A stretch of DNA of 64,000 nt from Mesorhizobium sp. (GCA_027492275.1 JAPUFC010000044.1:1-64000), one strand, 5' to 3'. Positions 34,693-46,630 are shown, counted from the first letter of the stretch. The notes: generated from the letters alone by a model not told the origin. Translations and numbers: made by a program.

Positions 34693-34713
34693 CCGTTTAA
34701 ACGGTTTAAACGG
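34693..34713. promoter_or_regulatory. LacI-type operator, probable autoregulatory site
   Basis: CCGTTTAAAC and GTTTAAACGG are perfect 10-bp arms around a single central G, 22 nt before the proposed start of the LacI-family gene. LacI-family operators are symmetric sites with a central CG or CpG-like step, and such proteins often repress their own gene. AT-rich arms in GC-rich DNA make chance occurrence unlikely. Confidence 0.75.
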
Positions 34714-34734
34714 ACGTGCCGGGGAGGGGCGGAA

Positions 34735-35757
34735 CTGGCCCAGAAGATCAAGCTCTCGACCATAGCGGACGCGCTCGGCATCTCGACGGCCACGGTTTCG
34801 CTGGCGTTGCGCGACAGCCCGCTGGTCGCTGCCACCACGCGCGAACGCATCAAGGCGCATGCGCGCGAGATCGGCTACATCTACAACCGCCGCGCGGCGA
34901 GCCTCCGGACATCGCGGTCGGGCATCGTCGGCGTCGTCGTGCACGACATCATGAACCCGTTCTTCGCGGAAATCCTGCGCTCCATCGAAAGCGAGCTCGA
35001 CCGCAGCCGGCAGACCTTCATTCTGTCCAACCACTACGACGACCTTGAGAAGCAGCGCACCTTCCTCGACATGCTGCTGCAGCTCGGCGCCGACGGGGTG
35101 ATCATGTCGCCGGCCATCGGCACGCCGCCGGAGGATATCCGCATGGCCGTCGACAACGGCCTGCCGGCCGTGCTGATCGCGCGCACGGTGGAAGGCGCCA
35201 ACGTGCCGGTCTTCCGCGGCGACGACAGCTACGGAACGGCGCTCGCCACCAACCATCTGATCTCGCTCGGCCACACCCGCATCGCCATGGTCGGCGGCAC
35301 CGACCAGACCTCGACCGGCCGCGACCGCTTCAACGGCTATCTCAGGGCGATGCAGAAGGCCGGGCTGGAGGCGAAGGGCGACTGGCGCATCCCGGGCCCG
35401 CGCACCAAGCAGGCGGGTTTCGAGGCGGCGAGCCAGTTCCTGGCGCTGAAGGACAGGCCGACCGCGGCCTGCTGCTGGAACGACCTCGTGGCCATCGGCA
35501 TGATGAACGGCATCGCCCGCGCCGGGCTGGTGCCGGGCGTCGACATCTCCGTGACCGGCTATGACGATCTGGAGGAGGCGGCGATCGCCATGCCGGCGCT
35601 GACGACGGTGTGGAACGGGCAGCGCGAGGTCGGGCGGCGCGCGGCGCGCACGCTGCTCGACATGCTGAACGGCGTCGACGTCAAGCCCTCGCAGGAGCTG
35701 ATCCGGCCCGAACTGCATGTGCGCCAGTCCACCGGCAAGCCGGTGGAGCGGGGCTGA
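34735..35757 (+). CDS. LacI-family transcriptional regulator
   Basis: About 340 residues. The helix-turn-helix IKLSTIADALGISTATVSLA and hinge RDSPLVAATTRERIKAHARE precede a periplasmic-binding-protein-like sensor (SGIVGVVVHDIMNPFFAEIL, GADGVIMSPA, GHTRIAMVGGTDQTSTGRDR, ISVTGYDDLEEAAIAMPALT). No ATG, GTG or TTG fits the start of the DNA-binding domain. A CTG at 34735 with GGGGAGGGG six nt upstream does, and the first ATG (34807) would delete half the helix-turn-helix. The effector is probably a sugar or related small molecule, not identifiable here. The gene is convergent with the amidotransferase. Confidence 0.88.
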   Translation: MAQKIKLSTIADALGISTATVSLALRDSPLVAATTRERIKAHAREIGYIYNRRAASLRTSRSGIVGVVVHDIMNPFFAEILRSIESELDRSRQTFILSNHYDDLEKQRTFLDMLLQLGADGVIMSPAIGTPPEDIRMAVDNGLPAVLIARTVEGANVPVFRGDDSYGTALATNHLISLGHTRIAMVGGTDQTSTGRDRFNGYLRAMQKAGLEAKGDWRIPGPRTKQAGFEAASQFLALKDRPTAACCWNDLVAIGMMNGIARAGLVPGVDISVTGYDDLEEAAIAMPALTTVWNGQREVGRRAARTLLDMLNGVDVKPSQELIRPELHVRQSTGKPVERG

Positions 35758-35761
35758 AAAG

Positions 35762-37921
<2,160 letters not shown>

Positions 37922-37940
37922 GCCATCAGCCCATCGCAAG

Positions 37941-37970
37941 AAAAAGGCCCGGTGTCGTCCGGGCCTTTTT
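37941..37970. terminator. Bidirectional intrinsic terminator
   Basis: AAAAAGGCCCGG and CCGGGCCTTTTT form a perfect 12-bp stem with loop TGTCGT, giving a T-run on each strand. It separates convergent dctP and dctM and can end both transcripts. Confidence 0.9.
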
Positions 37971-37978
37971 TGTTGCGC

Positions 37979-39724
37979 TCAGTTGAAGCTGGGCGGCTGG
38001 CCAAGATCGGGCCCGGGCGCCGGAACCGCGGGCGCGGCGGGCGCGCCGTCGACCGGCGGCGGCGACCCGAACGGCGGCAGACCGAGACCGCCCGGCATGC
38101 CGGGCTGGTCGCCGCCCATCGGCGGCAGGACGATCTCCACCGCTCCCGGGTCGACCACCGGTCCCTTGTAGTGCATCACGATCTGCGGGAACATGATGGT
38201 CAGGCCCACCATGACGATCTGGATGCAGACGAACGGCACCGCGCCCCAGTAGATCTGCCCGGTGGTGACGGGCGCGATCTGCTTGCCCGTGATCCTGTCC
38301 AGATAGGGAACGCGTGCCGCCACGGAGCGCAGGTAGAACAGCGCGAAACCGAAGGGCGGATGCATGAAGCTCGTCTGCATGTTGATGCCGAGCAGCACGC
38401 CGAACCAGATCAGGTCGATGCCGAGCCGTTCCGCAGCCGGCGCCAGCAGCGGAACGATGATGAAGGCCAGCTCGAAGAAGTCGAGGAAGAAGGCCAGGAA
38501 GAAGACGAGGATGTTGACCACGATCAGGAAGCCCGTCTCGCCGCCCGGCAGCGAAACCAGCAGGTGCTCCACCCACAGATGTCCGTTCACGCCGTAGAAG
38601 GTGAGGGAAAAGACGCGCGCGCCGATCAGGATGAAGATGACGAAGGAGGACAGGCTGGTTGTGGACGTCAGCGCCTGGCGGACCACGCCGTAGTTCAGCC
38701 TGCCCTTGGCCGCCGCCATGACCAGCGCGCCGACCGCGCCCATCGCGCCACCTTCGGTCGGCGTGGCGATGCCCAGGAAGATCGTGCCCAGCACCAGGAA
38801 GATCAGCGCCAGCGGCGGGATCAGGACGATGATGACCTGCTGCGCGAGGCGCGACATCAGGTTGACGCCGAACGACCGATCGGCCAGCGCCACGACGTAG
38901 ATAAAGATGACGCCGACCACGGCGCCGAGGATGTCGGCGTTCTCGCCATGCGTCGGGTAGAGGTAGACATGGGCCGCGTAGGCGATTGCCGCCGCCGCCG
39001 CCAGCGCCACGATCAGCGAGGTGACGCCGTGGCCGAGCGTGCGGGCTTCCAGCGGCAGGGCCGGCATGGATTCCGGCTGGAAGATGGATTTCGCGAAGAT
39101 GTAGCCCATGTAGAGCCCGGTCAGGAGCAGGCCGGGAATGAGCGCGCCGGCATACATGTCGCCGACGGAGCGGCCGAGCTGGTCCGCCAGCACGATCAGG
39201 ACCAGCGAGGGCGGAATGATCTGCGCCAGCGTGCCGGAGGCCGCGATGACGCCGGACGACAGGCGCCTGTCGTAGCCGTAGCGCAGCATGATCGGGAGCG
39301 AGATCAGGCCCATGGCGATCACCGAGGCCGCGACGACGCCGGTTGTGGCTGCCAGCAGCGCGCCGACGATGATGACGGCGTAGGCGAGGCCGCCGCGGAT
39401 CGGCCCGAAGAGCTGGCCGATCGTATCCAGAAGGTCCTCCGCCATGCCGGACCGCTCCAGCACGATGCCCATGAAGGTGAAGAAGGGGATGGCGAGCAGC
39501 GTCTCGTTCGCCATCACGCCCCAGAACCGCTCGGGGAGGGCGTAAAGCAGAGGCCAGGACAGGTTGATCGTGCCGTTCGACAGCGGCGCGAGCTCGACGC
39601 CGATGAAGAAGAACAACAGTCCGTTCGCGGCCAGCGAAAACGCGACCGGATAGCCGATCAGCAGGAAGATGATGAGCGAGACGAACATGATCGGCGCCAT
39701 GTTCTGGGCGATGAACTCCATCAT
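37979..39724 (-). CDS. dctM: TRAP transporter large permease (DctM family)
   Basis: A 581-residue membrane protein with about 12 or more helices, the ion-coupled translocation subunit. LLIGYPVAFSLAANGLLFFF, VMANETLLAIPFFTFMGIVL, ATTGVVAASVIAMGLISLPI, GTLAQIIPPSLVLIVLADQL, ATPTEGGAMGAVGALVM and NMQTSFMHPPFGFALFYL are family signatures. Unusually, the last 50 residues are a Pro/Gly-rich cytoplasmic or periplasmic tail (PPMGGDQPGMPGGLGLPPFG and on), absent in most DctM proteins. The ATG overlaps the dctQ stop (ATGA), showing translational coupling. Confidence 0.92.
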   Translation of the reverse strand: MMEFIAQNMAPIMFVSLIIFLLIGYPVAFSLAANGLLFFFIGVELAPLSNGTINLSWPLLYALPERFWGVMANETLLAIPFFTFMGIVLERSGMAEDLLDTIGQLFGPIRGGLAYAVIIVGALLAATTGVVAASVIAMGLISLPIMLRYGYDRRLSSGVIAASGTLAQIIPPSLVLIVLADQLGRSVGDMYAGALIPGLLLTGLYMGYIFAKSIFQPESMPALPLEARTLGHGVTSLIVALAAAAAIAYAAHVYLYPTHGENADILGAVVGVIFIYVVALADRSFGVNLMSRLAQQVIIVLIPPLALIFLVLGTIFLGIATPTEGGAMGAVGALVMAAAKGRLNYGVVRQALTSTTSLSSFVIFILIGARVFSLTFYGVNGHLWVEHLLVSLPGGETGFLIVVNILVFFLAFFLDFFELAFIIVPLLAPAAERLGIDLIWFGVLLGINMQTSFMHPPFGFALFYLRSVAARVPYLDRITGKQIAPVTTGQIYWGAVPFVCIQIVMVGLTIMFPQIVMHYKGPVVDPGAVEIVLPPMGGDQPGMPGGLGLPPFGSPPPVDGAPAAPAVPAPGPDLGQPPSFN

Positions 39725-40305
39725 GATTTGAGCTCCTCGACCAGCGCCTCGCCTTCCTTCTGCGCCGCCTGATGCGACGACACGAAGGGGTTCGGATCTT
39801 CCATGTCGCCGCGCATGATGGCGATCTTCTTGATGATCTCCGAGATGCCCTGAAAACCCAGCTGGATGAAGCCCACGAGCAGCAGCGCCTTGGCCGGCCA
39901 CAGGATGAGCCCGCCGGCGCTTCCCGACATCTCGCCCGAGCGGTAGGACAGGCTGACATAGGGGACGAAATAGACCACCATCAGAATGACGAAGGGCATC
40001 AGGAACAGCACGTGCCCGAGCAGGTCGATCCAGTGCTGCACCCGGCGCGAGAACATGCCGTAGACGATGTCGATGCGGATGTGCTCGTTCTGCTTCAGCG
40101 TGTAGGCGGCGGCCAGCATGAACGCCGCGCCGAACAGGTACCACTGCAATTCCAGCCAGGCGTTCGACGACATGTTGAACGTCTTGCGGACGATCGCGTT
40201 GGCGGCGCTCACGACGATGGCGAGCAGGATGGCCCAGGCGATCCAGCGTCCGATGAATTCGTTGATGCGGTCAATCGTGGACGATATGGCAAGCAGAGCG
40301 GCCAT
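39721..40305 (-). CDS. dctQ: TRAP transporter small permease (DctQ family)
   Basis: A 194-residue four-helix membrane protein. Visible segments are IAWAILLAIVVSAANAIVRK, the conserved LELQWYLFGAAFMLAAAYTL, KQNEHIRIDIVYGMFSRRVQ and a last helix around LLLVGFIQLGFQGISEIIKK. It pairs with DctM to form the membrane part of the transporter; the binding protein gene lies beyond dctM on the opposite strand. The N-terminus includes a short soluble start and the C-terminus a charged tail. Confidence 0.9.
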   Translation of the reverse strand: MAALLAISSTIDRINEFIGRWIAWAILLAIVVSAANAIVRKTFNMSSNAWLELQWYLFGAAFMLAAAYTLKQNEHIRIDIVYGMFSRRVQHWIDLLGHVLFLMPFVILMVVYFVPYVSLSYRSGEMSGSAGGLILWPAKALLLVGFIQLGFQGISEIIKKIAIMRGDMEDPNPFVSSHQAAQKEGEALVEELKS

Positions 40306-40653
40306 TCATGCTCCTCCCGGTGATCGCCGCCGCGCCCCTTTTTCCGTCGACGGTTGCAACGGTATGCGGCCGTCCATTTGACACGTCAACTCGACAGATG
40401 GCGAGTTCGGGGAACATAAGACTATAGGGGGAGAGCGGACGCGCAGGCGCCGCGACAATGCATCCGCTGCGAAACGTTCGTGCGGCAAGGCCGTATCCTC
40501 CCTTTCGTTTGTTATCCATAAGGCGCCCGGCCGGTTCGTCCGTTGCTATTTCGAATCTCACGCGGATTTCGTTTGACCGCGTGGAAAACCGGGGAAAAAC
40601 TACCCGAATACACGGATGTCGAGCCTCGCGTACGTTTTCGGAGGAAGGACGGC
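40306..40653. other. Divergent intergenic region between dctQ and the indolepyruvate oxidoreductase gene
   Basis: These 348 nt carry the promoters of two divergent genes. A 96-residue ORF on the minus strand overlapping dctQ's start (40271-40561) has no family features and is judged spurious. AT-richer stretches occur near 40415-40430 and 40505-40560. No strong inverted repeat or terminator was seen. Confidence 0.5.
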
Positions 40654-43600
40654 ATGACGCTTCACACGGTGACGCTGGACGACAAGTTCGACCTGGACAG
40701 GGAGCGCATCTTCCTCTCCGGTTCGCAGGCCGTGGTGCGCATGCTGCTCATGCAGCGCGAGCGCGACCGGCGCGCGGGCCTCGACACGGCGGGGTTCGTG
40801 TCGGGCTATCGCGGCTCGCCGCTCGGCGGGCTCGACCAGCAGTTGTGGCGGGCCAAGGGGCATCTCAAAGAGTCCGGCATCGTCTTCCAGCCGGGCCTCA
40901 ACGAGGAGCTGGCGGCCACCGCCGTGTGGGGCTCGCAGCAGACCGAGCTGCTCGGCGAGGGCCGGCATGACGGAGTCTTCGGCCTCTGGTACGGCAAGGG
41001 GCCGGGCGTCGACCGCTCGGGCGACGTGTTCCGCCACGCCAACCTGGCCGGCACCTCGAAGCATGGCGGCGTGCTCGCGCTGATGGGCGACGACCATACG
41101 GCGGAATCCTCCACCAACGCGCACGCGACGGAGTTCCTGTTCGTCGACACGATGATCCCGATCCTCAATCCGGGCGGGGTGCAGGAACTGATCGACTACG
41201 GCCTGATCGGCTATGCCCTGTCGCGCTTCGCCGGCACGTGGACGGCGATCAAATGCGTGAAGGACAATATCGAATCGACCGCCTCCGTCGACGCCTCGCT
41301 GGAGCGGCTGAAGATCATCATCCCCGATTTCGACATGCCGCCGGGCGGCCTGAACATCCGGATGGAGCTCGACCAGCTCGGCCAGGAGCGGCGGCTGCAC
41401 GAGTACAAGCGCGCGGCGGCGGCCGCCTTCATCCGCGCCAACGGCCTGAACCGCATCGTCTATTCCGGCGGCTCGAGCCCGAAGATCGGCATCATCACGG
41501 TCGGCAAGAGCTATCTGGACGTGCGCCAGGCGCTGGACGACCTCGGCATCGACGAGGCGGAGGCGGACCGTCTCGGCATCAGGCTGTTCAAGGTCGGCTG
41601 CCCGTGGCCGCTCGACATCGAGCACATCAAGGATTTCGCGCGCGGCGTCGAGATGATCGTCGTCGTGGAGGAGAAGCGCTCGCTCATCGAGGTGCAGGTG
41701 CGCGAGGACCTCTACGGCACGGCCATGCAGCCGACCGTCATCGGCAAGAAGGACGAGCGCGGCGACTGGCTCTTCCCGGCCAAGGGCGCGCTCGATCCCA
41801 ATGACATCGCCATCGCCATCGGCGAGCGCGTGCTCAAGGTCATCGGACCCTCGGAGCGGATCGCATCGCGTGTGGACCGGCTGAAGCAGTTCCAGGCGAT
41901 GCTGGCGGATACGGTCGATGTCGGCTCGCGCACGCCCTATTTCTGCTCGGGCTGCCCGCACAACACCTCCACGCAACTGCCCGAGGGCTCGGTCGCCGGC
42001 GGCGGCATAGGCTGCCATTTCATGGCGCTGTGGATGGACCGCGGCACCGTCGGCTTCACCGCGATGGGCGGGGAGGGCGCGCAGTGGGTCGGCCAGGCGC
42101 CGTTCTCGAAGCGCGGGCATGTGTTCCAGAATCTCGGCGACGGCACCTACAACCATTCCGGCGTGCTGGCGCTGCGCTTCGCGCGCGCGTCGGGCGTCGA
42201 CATCACCTACAAGATCCTGTTCAACGACGCCGTCGCCATGACCGGCGGCCAGCCGCACGAGGGCGGGCTGACGGTGGACATGATCGCGCGGCAGGTGCGG
42301 GCCGAGGGCGTCGAGCGCATCGCCGTCGTCTCCGACGACCCGGACAAATATGCGCGCGGCGATTTTCCGGCCGGCGCGACCTTCCATCACCGCGACGACC
42401 TCGACTTCGTCCAGCGCGAGCTGCGCGAGGTGAAGGGCGTGTCGGTGCTGCTCTACGACCAGACCTGCGCGGCGGAAAAGCGGCGGCGGCGCAAGCGCGG
42501 CACCTATCCCGACCCGGACCGGCGCGTCATCATCAACGAGCTGGTGTGCGAGGGCTGCGGCGATTGCGGCGTGAAGTCCAACTGCGTCTCGGTGCAGCCG
42601 GTGGAGACGGAGTTCGGCCGCAAGCGGCGCATCGACCAGTCCTCCTGCAACAGGGATTTCTCCTGCGTCAACGGCTTCTGCCCGTCCTTCGTGACCGTCC
42701 ACGGAGCGAGGATCCGCAAGGTGGAGGGCCGCGCCGGCGCGGCCGATCCGCTAGAGGGCGTGCCCGCGCCGACGCTCTTTCCGATCGACGGCGACGGCTG
42801 GGCGGCGATCATCGACGGCGTCGGCGGCACGGGCGTGGTGACGGTGGGCGCGATCCTCGGCATGGCCGCGCATATCGAGGGCCTGGGCTGCGGCATGATC
42901 GACATGGCTGGGCTGGCGCAGAAGGGCGGTTCGGTGTTCAGCCATGTGCGCATCGCGCGCACGCCGGAGCACATCAACGCCATCCGGGTCTCGGCGGGCA
43001 AGGCCGATCTCGTGCTCGGCTGCGACCTCGTCGTATCGGGCGCGAAGAAGGTGATCGCCTCGGTGCGCGAGGGGCATACGATCTTCGTCGCCAACACGGC
43101 CGAGATCATGCCCGGCGACTTCACGCGCTCGCCCGACTTCTCGCTGCGGGTCGAGCGGCTGAAGAAGGCGATCCACAAGGCGGCGGGCGACGACAACGCG
43201 CATTTCTTCGACGCCACACAGACGGCCGCCGCGCTGTTCGGCAATTCGCTGGGCGCCAACATGATGATGCTCGGCTTCGCCTGCCAGTATGGCGGGCTGC
43301 CGCTGTCGGCGGAGGCGGTCGAGCAGGCCATCGCGCTGAACGGCCAGGCGGTGGACATGAACATAGCCGCCTTCCGCTGGGGGCGGCGCGCCGCGCACGA
43401 TCCGCAATTCGTGCGCCGTCTGGCCGCTCCGGCCGCCGACGCCGCGCCTGGGCTTTCGGTCACGCTGGACGAGGTGGTCGCCCGGCGCGCGGCGTTCCTC
43501 AAGGACTACCAGAACGAGGCCTATGCGCGCCGCTACCTGGACCGGGTCGCGGCGATCCGCGCGGCGGAGCAGCGCGCCATTCCCGGTTCCGTCGCGGTGA

Positions 43601-44121
43601 GCGAGGCGGTCGCGAAGGGGCTTTTCAGGCTGATGGCGGTGAAGGACGAATACGAGGTCGGCCGGCTCTACACGGACGGCTCGTTCCGGCGCCAGCTCGC
43701 CAAGGAATTCCAGAGCTATGACAGGCTGGAGTTCCACATGGCGCCGCCGATCCTTGGCCGGCATGGTCCGGACGGCGCGCCGCGCAAGTCGCGTTTCGGT
43801 CCGTGGATGATGACGGGCTTCAAGGCGCTGGCGACGCTCAAGGTGATTCGCGGCAGCGCGCTGGACGTCTTCTCCTACACGGCCGAACGGCGGCTGGAGC
43901 GGGCGCTGCTGGCTCAATACGAGGCGGATGTCGGGCTGATCGCGGAAAGGCTGTCGCCGCGTTCGCTGGAAGCGGCCGTGGCCCTCGCCTCTCTGCCGGT
44001 GGTGATTCGCGGCTACGGCCATGTGAAGGCCGCCAACGCGGCGCGGGCGGCCGAGGAAAGGATGCGCCTGCTCAAAAGGCTTTCTTCGCCCGGAAGCCCG
44101 GTTTTGCAGGCGGCGGAGTGA
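40654..44121 (+). CDS. Indolepyruvate ferredoxin oxidoreductase, fused alpha-beta-gamma type
   Basis: A 1155-residue thiamine-diphosphate enzyme that oxidatively decarboxylates aryl pyruvates to acyl-CoA and reduced ferredoxin. The N-terminal domain has GFVSGYRGSPLGGLDQQLW and GDDHTAESSTNAHATEFLF. The TPP-binding part is around YFCSGCPHNTSTQLPEGSVA and GIGCHFMALWMDRGTVGFTA. A Cys-rich FeS segment near residues 630-675 holds CEGCGDCGVKSNC and CNRDFSCVNGFCPSF. The gamma domain begins IDGVGGTGVVTVGAILGMAA, and a C-terminal DUF6537-like domain follows. The start ATG has GGAGGAAGGACGGC upstream. This single-chain form is common in alpha- and betaproteobacteria. Confidence 0.92.
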   Translation: MTLHTVTLDDKFDLDRERIFLSGSQAVVRMLLMQRERDRRAGLDTAGFVSGYRGSPLGGLDQQLWRAKGHLKESGIVFQPGLNEELAATAVWGSQQTELLGEGRHDGVFGLWYGKGPGVDRSGDVFRHANLAGTSKHGGVLALMGDDHTAESSTNAHATEFLFVDTMIPILNPGGVQELIDYGLIGYALSRFAGTWTAIKCVKDNIESTASVDASLERLKIIIPDFDMPPGGLNIRMELDQLGQERRLHEYKRAAAAAFIRANGLNRIVYSGGSSPKIGIITVGKSYLDVRQALDDLGIDEAEADRLGIRLFKVGCPWPLDIEHIKDFARGVEMIVVVEEKRSLIEVQVREDLYGTAMQPTVIGKKDERGDWLFPAKGALDPNDIAIAIGERVLKVIGPSERIASRVDRLKQFQAMLADTVDVGSRTPYFCSGCPHNTSTQLPEGSVAGGGIGCHFMALWMDRGTVGFTAMGGEGAQWVGQAPFSKRGHVFQNLGDGTYNHSGVLALRFARASGVDITYKILFNDAVAMTGGQPHEGGLTVDMIARQVRAEGVERIAVVSDDPDKYARGDFPAGATFHHRDDLDFVQRELREVKGVSVLLYDQTCAAEKRRRRKRGTYPDPDRRVIINELVCEGCGDCGVKSNCVSVQPVETEFGRKRRIDQSSCNRDFSCVNGFCPSFVTVHGARIRKVEGRAGAADPLEGVPAPTLFPIDGDGWAAIIDGVGGTGVVTVGAILGMAAHIEGLGCGMIDMAGLAQKGGSVFSHVRIARTPEHINAIRVSAGKADLVLGCDLVVSGAKKVIASVREGHTIFVANTAEIMPGDFTRSPDFSLRVERLKKAIHKAAGDDNAHFFDATQTAAALFGNSLGANMMMLGFACQYGGLPLSAEAVEQAIALNGQAVDMNIAAFRWGRRAAHDPQFVRRLAAPAADAAPGLSVTLDEVVARRAAFLKDYQNEAYARRYLDRVAAIRAAEQRAIPGSVAVSEAVAKGLFRLMAVKDEYEVGRLYTDGSFRRQLAKEFQSYDRLEFHMAPPILGRHGPDGAPRKSRFGPWMMTGFKALATLKVIRGSALDVFSYTAERRLERALLAQYEADVGLIAERLSPRSLEAAVALASLPVVIRGYGHVKAANAARAAEERMRLLKRLSSPGSPVLQAAE

Positions 44122-44164
44122 TTTAAGGCACGCCGCCCGAGGCCCTTCGTGACGCCCTTGCGAA

Positions 44165-46540
44165 GTGCTTTCTAAGTCTTTCTTAAGGCGATTGTGGCAC
44201 GTCTTGGTTCCAGCGCGGGATCGAGACGTGTCTGCAGGACGAAGGAACGACATACCGGTCGACGTCTACATTCCGTTTGTCGAAACCCTGTTTCGCGACG
44301 GGACGACGCTTGCCATCGGCATGGTGGCGCAGACGATGCTGGTCATCCTCTGCTACTGGAAGACATCCGATCCGATCTATCTCGCCGTCGCCGTCGGAAT
44401 GGTGCTCGTCGGCACGCTGCGCCTGATCAATTTCCGCAAGTACAACGCCATGCCGCCGCCGCGGACGCGCGAGGAGGCGCGGGCGCGCGAGAACGAATAC
44501 ATCCTGTTCGGCTCGATGCACGGCTTCCTGCTCGGGACGTTCTGCTTCGTGGGCATCTATGCCGCGCCGGACCCGTTCGCCGAAATCTCGGCCGTCTGCG
44601 TGACGCTGGCGTCGGCCTCCTCGATCGCCGGCCGCAACTACACCTCGCCGCGCATGGTGATGATCTTCATCGTCTCCATGATCTGGCCGATCTCGGCCGG
44701 CTTCCTGCTGCGCGGCGACGGCTATCACATCGCGCTCGGCCTGCTGTCCGCCCCCTTCCTGTTCACCATCAAGAAGTTCGCCGAGAACACGCGCGGCGCG
44801 CTGTTCACCGCGATCTCGGAAGAGAAAAAGGCGAACAAGCTGGCCGAACGCTTCAACCGCGCGCTCAACACCATGTCGCACGGCCTGGTCATGCTGGGCC
44901 CCGACGGCCGCGTCGTCGTCGCCAACGCGGAAGCGGCGCATCTCATGTCGTTCAAGTCGCCGTCGTCGCTGCTGGGGCGCTCGATCCACTCCATGCTGAT
45001 GCGCGGCGTGGCGGGCGGCGTGCTGGCGCCGAAGGACTGCCGCTACATCGAGGCGCAGCTGACGCGCGCGCTGCGCGAAGGGCGCGACCGCAAGGTGCTG
45101 GTGTCCTTCACCAACGGGCAGCACTACGAGTTCTCGGCCCGCGAGGGCAGCCAGGACCTCGGCGTGATCACCTTCGAGGACGTGACGCAGCGCGTCGAGG
45201 CGGAGGAGAAGATCCGCACCATGGCGCGCTACGACAGCCTGACCGGCCTGCCGAACCGCGCCTACTTCCACGAGCTGGTGGTCGAGACCATGGCGACGGG
45301 CCCGCGAGACCGCTATTGCGCGATCGCCGTGCTGGACCTCGACGATTTCAAGAGCGTCAACGACACGCTGGGCCATCCCGTCGGCGACGGGCTGATCTAC
45401 GCCGTGGCCGAGCGGCTGGCCGCGTTCGCGTCGGATACGCTCAAGGTCAGCCGCTTCGGCGGCGACGAGTTCATGGTCTATATCGACCGGGTCGAGGACG
45501 AGGCGCATCTGGGAACCATCCTCGACGGGCTGTTCGCCGGACTCGAGGGCGAGGTGGACGTCGCGGGCCACTCGCTGCGCGTCCAGGCCAGCGGCGGCGC
45601 GGTGCTGTCGCGGGTGCGCGAGACCGATGTCGACGCCATGATCGTCAAGGCCGACCTGGCGCTCTACAAGGCCAAGGAGCTGGGCAAGAACGACTGGCGC
45701 CTGTTCGAGACGGCCATGGACGCCGCCTTCCGCAACCGCCAGTTGATGAAGGCGGACCTGCGCACGGCGATCGAGACGCGCGCGCTGCGCGTCGTGTTCC
45801 AGCCCATCGTGTCGCTGGATTCCATGCGGATCGCGAGCTGCGAGGCGCTGTGCCGGTGGGACCATCGCGACCTCGGCCCCATCTCGCCCGCCATCTTCAT
45901 CCCGCTGGCGGAGGAGATGGGCATCGTCTCCGAGATCAGCAGCATCGTGCTGGAGGCCGCCTGCACGCAGTGCCTGCGCTGGCCGGACCCCATTTCGGTG
46001 TCGGTCAACCTGTCGGCCAAGGATTTCCGCAGCCACGAGGTGGTCGACAAGGTGCGCGGCGTGCTGGAATCCTCCGGCCTCGCGCCGCATCGTCTGGAGA
46101 TCGAGGTCACCGAGACCGCGCTGCTCGACGACAAGTCGATGACGCGGGCCTATATCGAGGAATTGAAGGCGATCGGCGTGCGCATCGCGTTGGACGATTT
46201 CGGCACCGGCTATTCCAGCCTGAGCTACCTGCACAAGCTGCCGCTCGACAAGATCAAGATCGACCGCAGCTTCCTGATGGACGTGACGCAGAACAAGCGC
46301 TCGCTGGAGCTGCTCAAGGGCGTCGTCAACCTGTCGCGGCCGCTCGGCCTGCAGGTCACGGTGGAGGGCGTCGAGACCTTCGACCAGCTCAAGGTCCTGG
46401 CGCTCGACGTCAAGCCCGATCTCGTCCAGGGTTTCCTGTTCGGCTCGGCGCTGTCGGCCTCGGGCATCGAGACCATGTCAAACACCGTCTGGCCTTTCGC
46501 CAACGACATAAGGCTGGCCAAGCGCGCCGCGCGCCGCTGA
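44165..46540 (+). CDS. Membrane-bound GGDEF-EAL cyclic-di-GMP enzyme with PAS domain
   Basis: About 790 residues from a GTG at 44165 (later GTG/TTG starts at 44228 and 44205 are possible). The N-terminal 190 residues hold about five helices of a membrane sensor. A PAS-like segment lies near 225-335 (ALNTMSHGLVMLGPDGRVVV). The GGDEF domain has an intact SRFGGDEFMVY near residue 435 and YDSLTGLPNRAYFHE. No RxxD inhibitory site precedes it. The EAL domain has CEALCRW, NLSAKDF, EVTETALLD, ALDDFGTGYSSLSYLHKL, IKIDRSF and VEGVET, so the phosphodiesterase residues look complete. Both activities are possible. Confidence 0.92.
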   Translation: MLSKSFLRRLWHVLVPARDRDVSAGRRNDIPVDVYIPFVETLFRDGTTLAIGMVAQTMLVILCYWKTSDPIYLAVAVGMVLVGTLRLINFRKYNAMPPPRTREEARARENEYILFGSMHGFLLGTFCFVGIYAAPDPFAEISAVCVTLASASSIAGRNYTSPRMVMIFIVSMIWPISAGFLLRGDGYHIALGLLSAPFLFTIKKFAENTRGALFTAISEEKKANKLAERFNRALNTMSHGLVMLGPDGRVVVANAEAAHLMSFKSPSSLLGRSIHSMLMRGVAGGVLAPKDCRYIEAQLTRALREGRDRKVLVSFTNGQHYEFSAREGSQDLGVITFEDVTQRVEAEEKIRTMARYDSLTGLPNRAYFHELVVETMATGPRDRYCAIAVLDLDDFKSVNDTLGHPVGDGLIYAVAERLAAFASDTLKVSRFGGDEFMVYIDRVEDEAHLGTILDGLFAGLEGEVDVAGHSLRVQASGGAVLSRVRETDVDAMIVKADLALYKAKELGKNDWRLFETAMDAAFRNRQLMKADLRTAIETRALRVVFQPIVSLDSMRIASCEALCRWDHRDLGPISPAIFIPLAEEMGIVSEISSIVLEAACTQCLRWPDPISVSVNLSAKDFRSHEVVDKVRGVLESSGLAPHRLEIEVTETALLDDKSMTRAYIEELKAIGVRIALDDFGTGYSSLSYLHKLPLDKIKIDRSFLMDVTQNKRSLELLKGVVNLSRPLGLQVTVEGVETFDQLKVLALDVKPDLVQGFLFGSALSASGIETMSNTVWPFANDIRLAKRAARR

Positions 46541-46630
46541 GCGGCAGCCTCGATCAATCGTCCACTCCCGTTGCGGACAGCGGCCCTGCGCCTGCGGCCG
46601 TCCGACGCCTGTCGAAAATTTGAAACAAAG

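Noticed and set aside
40271-40561. 96-residue minus ORF in the dctQ/indolepyruvate oxidoreductase gap
   Set aside because: It overlaps the dctQ start and shows no motif or ribosome-binding site.
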